A stretch of 64,000 nucleotides of DNA, taken from assembly GCF_003439925.1 (NCBI RefSeq), contig NZ_QQRR01000001.1, forward strand, positions 496,001 to 560,000. The letters are read 5' to 3'. Within the stretch, counting starts at the first letter, position 1. Each line of letters starts with the position of its first letter. Position numbers and translations under genes: made by a program. Shown piece after piece: positions 52,082 to 60,187 of this stretch. A model generated the notes under the pieces. That model was not told where the DNA came from. It saw nothing but the letters and a program-made list of their open reading frames with translations, and ran no database searches. Origin of the DNA: Haloprofundus halophilus (GTDB lineage: Archaea; Halobacteriota; Halobacteria; Halobacteriales; Haloferacaceae).

Positions 52082-53583
52082 ATGTAGGGTGGCGTCGCGG
52101 GTGGTTCGCTCACGATCCAGAGGCTGACTATCGTGTACAGCACCATCACGACGGTGACGCCGTACTGGCTGTGGATGGCCTGCAGACGGTCGGGAAACAG
52201 TTCGTACGCCACCGCGTGGGCGACCCAGACGGCGACGAGGTGGCCCAAGAGGACGAAGAACAGTTCGAGGCCGCCGAACCACGACGGCAGCGACGCCAGC
52301 GTGAGCGGGTTCTGCGGCGGCGCGAGCGTCGAGAGCGTCGCCAGGTCGACGAGCGTCGAACCGCCGACGTCGAGGAGCGTGGGCGACAGCGACAGCATCA
52401 CGCCGAGGTTGTGCGCGAGGTGGTAGCCCGCCGCGATGGCGAGCAGCGACGGCGCGAACCGCTCGGCGAGGAACTCGGTGCTGTGGTACGTCTCGGCGTA
52501 ACGGCGGGCGAGTCGCGCCGACCACCAGTACACCCGGAGGAAGAGCAGAAACCCGAGCAGGTAGACGAGCAGGTAGCCGAGAAGCGGCGGCGTCCCGAGG
52601 CCGACGAGTTCGATGACGAACCACGCCCAGAGGTTCGTCCCGACGAAGCCGTCGTAGGTGGTGACGTAGACGACGGCGACGACGAACGCCACCTGGTCGC
52701 GGCCGACGACCAGCCCCGCCTCCGAGAGGCCCGCCCCCGGCAGGCGGAATCGAACGCCGTCGTCGGTGCGGTCGAGCGGCGCGGCGCGGCCGTAGAACTC
52801 GAACGCCCGCGAGATGGGGTCGACCGTCCCGAACCATCGGTCGGGACCGAAGACGACGCTGCCGAGCACCGAGACGCCGGCGTAGGCAACGATGACCGCC
52901 GCGAGCGCCCGCGGTTCGTCGCCGATGGGCGCGACGACCTCGACGAAGATGAGCGCCAACAGCCCGGCGACGGCGGGCCACGCGCCGTAGCGCTCGGGGT
53001 ACTCGCGGTTCAGCGACGGGAGGAGTTCGGCGAGCACGCGGAACGGGTTCAGCGTCGGCCACGTGTTGCCGACGAGGTAGACGGAGGCGACGTAGCCGCC
53101 CCACCAGCCGACCCAGACGACGAGAATCGCGAGGTTTCTGAGCTGCGTATCCGGGCCGACGAAGCCGACGTACACCGTGAGGGCGAGGACGCCCACGCCG
53201 ACGAGTCTCCCCGCCGCGCGGAGGAGTCGACCGGGCGACGAGAGCGTCCCGCCCCAGTCGTGAATCGAGCGGATGAAGCGTCGGTCGGTGACGAAACTGG
53301 CGAGGAGAAACGACGCGCCGACGGCCCCGCCGCCGGTGAGCAGGAAGAGCCACGTCGGAATCTCGAGCGTCCCCGGGGCGGCGCTGCGGACCGCCCCGGC
53401 GTGAGCGGCGGCGACGCCGACGAACGCCGAGAGCGCGAACGCGGCGGCGACGAGAGCGGCAGCGAGCGAACCGACGAGTCGAGACGCCGACCGGCGGTTG
53501 CGGTCGGTCGTCCCGGCGTCGCCGTCGCAGGGGGCGGAGTCGTCGCGGCTTCGACGGCCGGCCGAGCGGGGGCGTGGAGCCAT
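52078..53583 (-). CDS. Large polytopic membrane protein near oxidase subunit III
   Basis: A 501-residue protein with a basic N-terminus and about 11 hydrophobic segments. Blocks such as GNTWPTLNPFRVLAE, GPDRWFGTVDPISRAFEFYG and GYHLAHNLGVML look conserved in haloarchaeal proteins of unknown function. His residues in the last block (HLAHN) could bind metal or haem. It is divergent from coxC by 134 nt, so a role in oxidase assembly or electron transport is plausible but inferred. Confidence 0.7.
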   Translation of the reverse strand: MAPRPRSAGRRSRDDSAPCDGDAGTTDRNRRSASRLVGSLAAALVAAAFALSAFVGVAAAHAGAVRSAAPGTLEIPTWLFLLTGGGAVGASFLLASFVTDRRFIRSIHDWGGTLSSPGRLLRAAGRLVGVGVLALTVYVGFVGPDTQLRNLAILVVWVGWWGGYVASVYLVGNTWPTLNPFRVLAELLPSLNREYPERYGAWPAVAGLLALIFVEVVAPIGDEPRALAAVIVAYAGVSVLGSVVFGPDRWFGTVDPISRAFEFYGRAAPLDRTDDGVRFRLPGAGLSEAGLVVGRDQVAFVVAVVYVTTYDGFVGTNLWAWFVIELVGLGTPPLLGYLLVYLLGFLLFLRVYWWSARLARRYAETYHSTEFLAERFAPSLLAIAAGYHLAHNLGVMLSLSPTLLDVGGSTLVDLATLSTLAPPQNPLTLASLPSWFGGLELFFVLLGHLVAVWVAHAVAYELFPDRLQAIHSQYGVTVVMVLYTIVSLWIVSEPPATPPYI

Positions 53584-53686
53584 CGCCGAGAGTAGGGCGA
53601 GTCGCCACGAGTAAGTTGCGACTTCGCGCCACCCGTCGACGGTCGAACCAACTGCAGGCGATTACTCCGCGCCGCAAGTAGGGAGG

Positions 53687-53694
53687 TTTTTTAG
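53687..53694 (+). promoter_or_regulatory. TATA box of the oxidase subunit III gene
   Basis: TTTTTTAG is 24-31 nt upstream of ATG 53718, supporting a leaderless transcript. Confidence 0.5.
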
Positions 53695-53717
53695 TGGACC
53701 GACGGCAACTCACGGGC

Positions 53718-54575
53718 ATGAGTACGCAAGAATCACACGAGGACCACGGGCACCACCTCCCGGCCGTCGAGGACTGGCCGCGAGGGTTCGGCGAGGCGTC
53801 GTGGTGGCCGTTCGTCACCGCCGTCGGCGGCGCGGGGCTGTACGTCGGCGCGGCGCTGTACATCATCGCGGCGGGCAACCCCGACCTGCTGCCGGCCATC
53901 GCCGGACCGGCCGTCTTCGTCGGCAGCGTCGGCCTGTTCCTCGTCGGCATCTACGGCTGGGTGTACCACGCCTTCGTGAGCCACTTCTGGTCGCGCGACA
54001 CGCACGCGAACGGGTCGATGGCGCTCAAGTGGGGGATGGTCGCGTTCCTCGGCTCCGAACTCGCGACGTTCGGCGCGGTGTTCACGTACTACTTCTTCAT
54101 CCGCGCCGGGACGTGGCCGCCGCAGGAGCTACCGCACCTGCTCGGTTCGCTCGTGCTGGCGAACACGGCGCTGCTCATCGCGTCGAGTTTCACGCTCCAC
54201 TGGGCGCACGTCGCCATCCGCCGCGAGAACCGCCGCCAGTTCATTCTCGGTCTGGTCGTGACGCTCGTGCTCGGTGTCGTCTTCATCGCCGGACAGGTGC
54301 TCGAGTACTACGAGTTCATCGTCAACGAGGGCTTCACGCTCACCAGCGGCATCTTCGCCAGCGCGTTCTTCGGACTCACCGGCCTCCACGGCCTGCACGT
54401 GAGCCTCGGCGCGGTGCTCCTCGGCATCGTCCTCGTCCGCGCGCTCGCCGGGCAGTACTCCGCCGACCGTCACGTCTCGGTCAGCACCGCCTCGATGTAC
54501 TGGCACTTCGTCGACATCGTCTGGATCTTCCTCGTCGTCGTGCTGTACGCCGGCGCCGTCGTCGGCGGCGCGTAA
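53718..54575 (+). CDS. Cytochrome c oxidase (haem-copper oxidase) subunit III
   Basis: A 285-residue protein with seven hydrophobic helices. Family landmarks are WPFVTAVGGAGLYVGAAL, MVAFLGSELATFGAVFTYYFF, INEGFTLTSGIFASAFFGLT-type text (here VNEGFTLTSGIFASAFF), GLHGLHVSLGAVLLG and SMYWHFVDIVWIFLV with the conserved HxxD/WxF. It is part of an aa3-type terminal oxidase; subunits I and II are not in this window. A TATA box is 24-31 nt upstream, so it is transcribed alone and divergently from the polytopic gene. Confidence 0.9.
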   Translation: MSTQESHEDHGHHLPAVEDWPRGFGEASWWPFVTAVGGAGLYVGAALYIIAAGNPDLLPAIAGPAVFVGSVGLFLVGIYGWVYHAFVSHFWSRDTHANGSMALKWGMVAFLGSELATFGAVFTYYFFIRAGTWPPQELPHLLGSLVLANTALLIASSFTLHWAHVAIRRENRRQFILGLVVTLVLGVVFIAGQVLEYYEFIVNEGFTLTSGIFASAFFGLTGLHGLHVSLGAVLLGIVLVRALAGQYSADRHVSVSTASMYWHFVDIVWIFLVVVLYAGAVVGGA

Positions 54576-54703
54576 CGCCGGACGGGCACACGACACACGT
54601 TTTTCGCATCCCATCTTCGAGCGCCGGCCGCGGGCGCGACGCGAGCCGTCCGGCGCGCGCCGTTCGCCGAAACAGTTCTCACGGACGAGCGAGGAGGTGA
54701 CCT

Positions 54704-55147
54704 ATGAGCAGCGAGGAGACGGGAGAGCTGTACGACACGTACGTCGCCGCGCTCCAGCACGGATTGGTCGAACTCCCCGAGGGCGTGCGTCTGCTGGGCG
54801 TCGTCCGCCGGCCGACGCGGTGGTTTCACGCCGCCGTCGACGAAAACCGCCCGTCGCTCGCGCCGCCGGAGACGCTCTTAGACGAGTTCTCGCGGGAGCG
54901 CGACGACCTGAAGATGGCCGGTCTCTGCGACGAGGGCGCGCACAACGCCGCGTGGGAGAACATCGGGTTCGGGGAGCGCTATCGGGAGTATCTCGACGCC
55001 GACGAGCCGCGGGCGGCGCTGGAGTCGCTCGCGGCCGAACTCCGCGCGGGCGACGACGCGGCGCTCGTCTGCTACGAGAACACCGAGAAGAAGCGGTGTC
55101 ATCGGACGGTTCTTCGGGACGTGCTCGCCGACCGCCTCCGACAGTAG
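54704..55147 (+). CDS. DUF488-like protein
   Basis: A 147-residue protein whose C-terminal CYENTEKKRCHRTVL is the signature of the DUF488 family (Cys-Tyr-Glu...Cys-His-Arg). The rest is alpha/beta (LYDTYVAALQHGLVELPEGV, PETLLDEFSRERDDLK). DUF488 proteins are uncharacterised. An SD-like GAGGTGA precedes the ATG. Confidence 0.72.
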   Translation: MSSEETGELYDTYVAALQHGLVELPEGVRLLGVVRRPTRWFHAAVDENRPSLAPPETLLDEFSRERDDLKMAGLCDEGAHNAAWENIGFGERYREYLDADEPRAALESLAAELRAGDDAALVCYENTEKKRCHRTVLRDVLADRLRQ

Positions 55148-55283
55148 TTCCGGGCGGAACGACTAGCTTCGGTCAGAGCAGATAGTTCCGGACAGCGTTA
55201 CTAGCTCCGACCAGAGCGGCAGTGCGACGCGCCGTTCTCATCACCCGCGTAACACTTATTCGGCAACAGTACACGCGTTCACT

Positions 55284-57737
55284 ATGCATTCGAATCCGCG
55301 GCGAGTCGCGCTCAGCGTCGTCCTCGCCGGGGCGCTCGTCGCCTCGGCGGTGCTGGGCGGGACGTACCTCTCGCTTTCGGCCCCGTTCTCCGGGAGCGTC
55401 TACGAGGGCGTCGACGGCGGCGTCGGCGACGGCGAGCGCGTCGAGAACCCCTACGGCGAGGCGACGGTGACGTACGACGAGTACGGCGTCCCCCACGTCG
55501 ACGCCGAGAACGAGGAGGCGCTGTACTTCGCGGTCGGCTACGTGCAGGCGAGAGACCGCCTCTTCGCGATGGACCTCCAGCGGCGGCTTATCTCCGGTGA
55601 GCTGTCGGCTGCGGTCGGCGAGGCGGCCGTCGAATCCGACGAGTTCCACCGCTCGATGGACTTCGAGGCGGCGGCGGAGGCGTCCTGGGAGTCGGTGCGG
55701 GACACCGAGGCCGGCCCCGGCGTCGAAGCGTTCTCGGCGGGCGTCAACCACTACGCAGAGACGCAACCGCTGCCGCCGGAGTTCGGGATGCTCGGCTACG
55801 AACCCGACGAGTGGACGCCCGTGGACACGCTGCTCGTCGGCAAGCAGATCTCGTGGACGCTCTCGGGCAACTTCGCCGACATGCGCCGCGAGACGGTTCG
55901 CTCGCGCCTCGGCGCGGACGCGGCGGCCGAGCTGTATCCCGACGCGCTCGACCACGAGACGCCGAACGTCCGCGGCGAGTCGGACGCGGTACCGTACGCG
56001 CCCGACGGGAACGTCTCCGAATCGTTCGGCGGTGACGAGTCGGCGGGTGTCGCCGGAACCGAGACACCGGCATCGCAGTCCGCCGACGTCGCCGGCCTCT
56101 ACGACTGGGTGCGGGCGTACGAGTCGGAACCCGGAGTCGGCTCGAACAACTGGGTCGTCTCGGGGAACCTCACCGAGTCGGGGTCGCCGCTTTTGGCGAA
56201 CGACCCGCACCTGCAACTGACGGTGCCGGCGCTGTGGTACGAGATGCACCTCACGACCGACGAGACGAACGTCCGTGGCGTCACCTTTCCCGGAATCCCG
56301 TTCGTCGTCATCGGCCAGACGGAGGACGTGGCGTGGGGGCTGACGAACGTCGGCGGCGACTTCACCGACCAGTACACCTACGAGACCCGCGACGGCGAGT
56401 ACCTGTACGACGGCGAGTACCGACCGTTCGAGACGACGACCGAGACCATCGAAGTCGCCGACGGCGAGGACCGCACGGTTACGGTGCGAAAGAGCGTCCA
56501 CGGGCCGGTCGTCGAACGCGAGGGCGTCGAGGTGGGCGTCGCCTGGCCCGGCTTCTCGGCGACCAACGAGAGTCTGGGCGTCTACCGGTTGAACCACGCG
56601 TCCGAGATGAGCGACGTGGAGGAGGCGCTCGAAATCTGGGACGCGCCGGCGCAGAACGTCGTCGCCGTCGACCGCGCCGGCGAGACGCTGTACTACCCCG
56701 CCGGAAAGTACCCGATTCGCCGCACCGACGGCGACGTCGTCCGCGGGAACCGAATCTTCAACGGCTCCGCGGGCGAGGGCGAGTGGCGGGGTTACGAACC
56801 GTACGGTACGTCGTCGTGGTCCGGCTTCGCCCCGTTCGACGCCATCCCGCACCTCGACAACCCCGACTACGTCGCCACGGCGAACCAGCGCGTCGTCGAC
56901 GACCCGCCGTTCTACGTCGGGACGAGCATGACGTTCGCCGACCCGTATCGCGGGCAGCGAATCTACGAACTGCTCGACGAGCGCGCGAACGCGGGGACGC
57001 CGATGACGCCGGAGGACATGAAGCAGATTCAACGCGACGTGGAGAGCGAACGAGCGGCCGCGTTCACCGAGTACGCTCTGTCGTCGACGAACGCCTCGGT
57101 CGGTCTCTCGGCGGCCGCACGCGAGGACGCCCGAACGCTCCGCGGGTGGAACGGGTCGATGCGCGCCGACTCGGAGGCGGCGCTGATTTACGCCGTGTGG
57201 ATGCAGGAGTTCACGAACGCGACGTTCGCCGACGAGTTCGGCGCGCAGGGCCTCGACGAGGGGTACTACCCGCGCGACTACGTTCTGCAGGGGTTCGCCG
57301 AGGACAGCGACTGGTACGACGACAATCGAACGAGAGCGGTCGAGACGCGCGCGGAGATCGCCGCCATCGCGATGAACCGGACCGCCGAGCGAATCGACGA
57401 AAGGGGCTACGAGACGTACGGCGACTACAACCGACTCGACCTGAACCACCCGTTCGGGCAGGCGTTCCTCGACTACCCCGAGCGAGCGATGGACGGGTCG
57501 CCGGACACGGTGTTCAACTTCCGAACCGAGAGGCAGGTCGGGAGCAGTCTGCGGATGGTCGTCAGTTTCGAGAACGACTCATCGGCGAGCATCCCCGGCG
57601 GCAACTCCGGTAACCCGTGGTCGCCGCAGTACGACGACCAACTTGATATGTGGGCCGACGGTGAGTACAAACCGATGACGCTCGACTCGCCCGGGGGCGA
57701 CCCCGACCTCGTGTTCGTCGCGGAGGGTTCGTCGTGA
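55284..57737 (+). CDS. Penicillin acylase family N-terminal nucleophile hydrolase
   Basis: An 817-residue precursor. An N-terminal signal/anchor helix (VALSVVLAGALVASAVLGG) is followed by the alpha-chain region with YDEYGVPHVDAENEEALYFA and VQARDRLFAMDLQRR. The autoprocessing site is VGS-NNWVVSG, with nucleophile Ser287, and the beta chain carries NDPHLQL and VWLTN-like text (AWGLTNVGGDF). Family members hydrolyse amides such as beta-lactam side chains or acyl-homoserine lactones. The precise substrate in haloarchaea is unknown. The enzyme is likely exported. It overlaps the next gene by 4 nt. Confidence 0.9.
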   Translation: MHSNPRRVALSVVLAGALVASAVLGGTYLSLSAPFSGSVYEGVDGGVGDGERVENPYGEATVTYDEYGVPHVDAENEEALYFAVGYVQARDRLFAMDLQRRLISGELSAAVGEAAVESDEFHRSMDFEAAAEASWESVRDTEAGPGVEAFSAGVNHYAETQPLPPEFGMLGYEPDEWTPVDTLLVGKQISWTLSGNFADMRRETVRSRLGADAAAELYPDALDHETPNVRGESDAVPYAPDGNVSESFGGDESAGVAGTETPASQSADVAGLYDWVRAYESEPGVGSNNWVVSGNLTESGSPLLANDPHLQLTVPALWYEMHLTTDETNVRGVTFPGIPFVVIGQTEDVAWGLTNVGGDFTDQYTYETRDGEYLYDGEYRPFETTTETIEVADGEDRTVTVRKSVHGPVVEREGVEVGVAWPGFSATNESLGVYRLNHASEMSDVEEALEIWDAPAQNVVAVDRAGETLYYPAGKYPIRRTDGDVVRGNRIFNGSAGEGEWRGYEPYGTSSWSGFAPFDAIPHLDNPDYVATANQRVVDDPPFYVGTSMTFADPYRGQRIYELLDERANAGTPMTPEDMKQIQRDVESERAAAFTEYALSSTNASVGLSAAAREDARTLRGWNGSMRADSEAALIYAVWMQEFTNATFADEFGAQGLDEGYYPRDYVLQGFAEDSDWYDDNRTRAVETRAEIAAIAMNRTAERIDERGYETYGDYNRLDLNHPFGQAFLDYPERAMDGSPDTVFNFRTERQVGSSLRMVVSFENDSSASIPGGNSGNPWSPQYDDQLDMWADGEYKPMTLDSPGGDPDLVFVAEGSS

Positions 57738-58084
57738 GCACCGGTACGCGCGCCGACTCGGCGCTCGCGCCGATACGCACCGGTCGGTACGCAGAACTCG
57801 CGCTGATTCTCGCCACCGCCGTCGGCGTCGCGGCGACGACGGTTCACTGGACGGGCCTCGTCGTCGGCGGCGTGCTCGTCGGCCTCGTCGCCACCTCGCT
57901 CTCGCGCGCCGTCGTCAACGGTCTCACGTTCGGCCTGGTCGTCCTGTTCGCCTTCGCCGCGTGGTTGCTGTACGAAGGCGCGCTCTCGACGGCGCTCCAG
58001 ACCGGTCAGATCGGCGTGCTGGCCGTCGTAGCGGCGTTCGCACTGCCGCTCGCGGCGGCCGTCGCGGTTCGGGCGCTCGTCTGA
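57734..58084 (+). CDS. Small membrane protein coupled to the acylase gene
   Basis: A 116-residue protein starting GTG 57734 and overlapping the acylase stop (GTGA). It has three or four hydrophobic segments (LALILATAVGVAATTVHW, LVVGGVLVGLVATSLSRAVV, FGLVVLFAFAAWLLYEG, VLAVVAAFALPLAAAVAV). Coupling implies a role with the acylase, for example as membrane partner, but no family is recognised. Confidence 0.6.
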   Translation: MSTGTRADSALAPIRTGRYAELALILATAVGVAATTVHWTGLVVGGVLVGLVATSLSRAVVNGLTFGLVVLFAFAAWLLYEGALSTALQTGQIGVLAVVAAFALPLAAAVAVRALV

Positions 58085-58114
58085 ACACGACGCCCTCGCT
58101 TCGACCGGACGACC

Positions 58115-58166
58115 GCGCGGCATAGAAGATAACGGCGCGGCATAGATGACGACCGCGCGGCATAGA
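58115..58166. repeat. Three 12-bp direct repeats with 20-bp period
   Basis: GCGCGGCATAGA occurs exactly at 58115-58126, 58135-58146 and 58155-58166, with a 20-bp period. The array ends just before AACTATATTTC (58167-58177), a TATA candidate for the gene starting at GTG 58190. Two helical turns per unit suggests same-face protein binding. Confidence 0.7.
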
Positions 58167-58189
58167 ACTATATTTCGAGCACCGCATAT

Positions 58190-59017
58190 GTGCATGTGTC
58201 CGGGAGCAATCGCGTCCGCCGCGAGAGCGCGCTCGCCAGTCTCCGCCGCCGTCTCGGCGGATTCGCGAGCGTCGCCGCGCTGGCGACGCTGTTCGTCGCC
58301 AGCGCGCTCTCTACGACTCGCGCCGCGACGACCGCGGCGGTCGGAACCTGGTTCCTCGTCGCCGCCGCGGTTCTCGCAGTCGAACTCTGGTGGGCGCTTC
58401 GACAGCTCGACCGGAACCGTCGGGCGGGTGAGACGCTGTTCGCTCGTCTCGGAGCCGGCAACCTCGTCACGCTCGGTCGGGGCGTGCTCTTGGCGTGGGT
58501 CGCCGCGTTCGTCGTCGTCGACTGGGCCGAAACCGCCGCGTTGCTGTGGATACCCGCCGCACTCTACGGAACCGCCGCCGCGCTCGACCTGCTGGACGGG
58601 ACGCTCGCGCGACGAAACGACCGCGTCACCGGCTTCGGCACCACGTTGGACCTGGAATACGACGCCCTCGGCGTGCTCGTCGCCTGCTCGGTCGGTGTCG
58701 CCGCCGGGCTGCTGCCCGTCTGGTATCTCCCGGTCGGCTTCGCACGCTACGCGTTCGGCCTCGCACGCGACCTGCGCCGTCGCCGCGGGGCACCCGTCTA
58801 CGACCTGCCGCCGCGCGTCGGTCGCCGCCTGCTCGCGGGGCTCCAGATGGCGTTTCTCGCCGTGGCGTTGTCGCCGGTGCCCGACCAGCGCGCGAGAGCC
58901 GTCGGTGCGGTGGCGTTCGGCGGCGCGCTGCTGCTCGGGTTCGCCCGCGACTGGCTCTACGTCTCCGGGCGCGTCGGCGACGGCGCGACCAAACCGACCG
59001 AACACGTCGTCGACTGA
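58190..59017 (+). CDS. CDP-alcohol phosphatidyltransferase family protein (second copy)
   Basis: A 275-residue membrane enzyme. The motif D-G-x2-A-R-x8-G-x3-D-x3-D starts at DG 136-137 (DGTLARRNDRVTGFG) and is complete. About 135 residues precede it, an extended N-terminal part with two or three extra hydrophobic helices and a basic start (RVRRESALASLRRR). This makes it different from the 204-residue copy at 23903-24517. It probably makes another polar lipid headgroup. The start is GTG 58190 (GTG 58196 possible) and a repeat array plus TATA-like box lie immediately upstream. Confidence 0.82.
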   Translation: MHVSGSNRVRRESALASLRRRLGGFASVAALATLFVASALSTTRAATTAAVGTWFLVAAAVLAVELWWALRQLDRNRRAGETLFARLGAGNLVTLGRGVLLAWVAAFVVVDWAETAALLWIPAALYGTAAALDLLDGTLARRNDRVTGFGTTLDLEYDALGVLVACSVGVAAGLLPVWYLPVGFARYAFGLARDLRRRRGAPVYDLPPRVGRRLLAGLQMAFLAVALSPVPDQRARAVGAVAFGGALLLGFARDWLYVSGRVGDGATKPTEHVVD

Positions 59018-59041
59018 GCGGTCCGGCGACGACGGGCTCCC

Positions 59042-59977
59042 TCAGCATCGACCGTACACGTCGAGGTGATGCGCGACAAGCGAGAGTTCGCCGCGTTCGA
59101 CGGCCGCGTGGCGCTCGTCGGCCCACGCGTCGAAGCCGTCGATTTCGCCGCTCTCTCCCACGGAGTCCTCGAAAAACGAGAGCAGGTGGTGCAGAAAGTA
59201 CGCCTCGTCGCCCGCGTACGGTGGCGTTACAACCCAGTCGGAGCCGCCCGCGGCGAGCAGCTCGCCGCCGGCCTCGGGGGCGGCCGCGAGCAACTCACGG
59301 CCCGTTCGGCTTCCGCCGGGACGGTTCGGGGCGTCCATACTCGCGTGGTAGGCGTCGACGATTCGGGCCTCCAGTTCGGGCTCCGGCGTCGGCGCGAACC
59401 CCGTCTCGCCGTCGAAGGTGACCGGGAAGTACCAGCGCCCGTCGGCGGCGAGCGCCGAGAAGATGGCCGGGAGCGCCGAGTCGAGGTCGACGACGTCCAG
59501 AAACGCGGCGGCGACGACGAGGTCCCACCGCCTTTCGGTGGCTTCGAGGAAGTCGAAGGCGTCGGCGGCGACGAACGAGACGCCGATCTCCTCGGTCGCG
59601 GTCGAGAGTACGAGGTCGTGTCCCGCGTCGTTCTCGATTTCGTCGCTCTCGCCGCTCTCGTCGCCGCCGTCGACGGCGTACCCCGCCTCCGACGCCCACT
59701 CGACGCACCGCTGGCGGCCGCGTTCGAGGCTCGTCCCGTCTCTGTCGACGAGCGTGTACGAGACTCGGTCGGGAAGGCGGTTCCAGTCGAGCAGCCGGCG
59801 AAGCATCGAGCCGAGACCGCCGCCGAGGTCGAGAACGCGGACCTCGTCGCGGGCGTCGGCGACGGCCGCGAGGTCCGCGGTCACCGCGTCGAGCGTCGGG
59901 CGGTGAAGCGCCCGGTCGTCGACGCGCTCTTTCGCCGCGAGATAGCGCTGAAACGAGTACGACTGGGGACGTGACAC
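59042..59977 (-). CDS. SAM-dependent methyltransferase
   Basis: A 311-residue class I methyltransferase. Motif I is VRVLDLGGGLGSMLRRLL (about 46-63), the acidic strand end is YTLVDRDGTSLERG, and motif IV region is WDLVVAAAFLDVVDLDSALP. An acidic low-complexity insert (GGDESGESDEIENDAG) interrupts the fold near residue 105. The C-terminal half may carry substrate specificity. It is convergent with the phosphatidyltransferase by 25 nt. Substrate unknown. Confidence 0.78.
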   Translation of the reverse strand: MSRPQSYSFQRYLAAKERVDDRALHRPTLDAVTADLAAVADARDEVRVLDLGGGLGSMLRRLLDWNRLPDRVSYTLVDRDGTSLERGRQRCVEWASEAGYAVDGGDESGESDEIENDAGHDLVLSTATEEIGVSFVAADAFDFLEATERRWDLVVAAAFLDVVDLDSALPAIFSALAADGRWYFPVTFDGETGFAPTPEPELEARIVDAYHASMDAPNRPGGSRTGRELLAAAPEAGGELLAAGGSDWVVTPPYAGDEAYFLHHLLSFFEDSVGESGEIDGFDAWADERHAAVERGELSLVAHHLDVYGRC

Positions 59978-60187
59978 GGCCGTACGTCGGTCGCGGGAAT
60001 CAAAGAGCTACTGACGAGGGCGAGAGAGCGGCGGTCGTAGCCGGAGGGAAAATCGGCAGCGGTCACCCGAAAAGCCGCCCCAAAGGAGGCGGCGGTCGGC
60101 CGATGGCTGACAGCCGTCAGACGGCTGACTGACACGTACTTGCGCGTCCGGAAAGTATTTGCTTCGGGTGTGGTGAAGTAGCATCAA

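Noticed and set aside
55173-57449. A 758-codon open frame antisense to the penicillin acylase
   Set aside because: It is a GC-driven shadow: no domains, arginine/valine-rich composition, and the sense frame has full family motifs.
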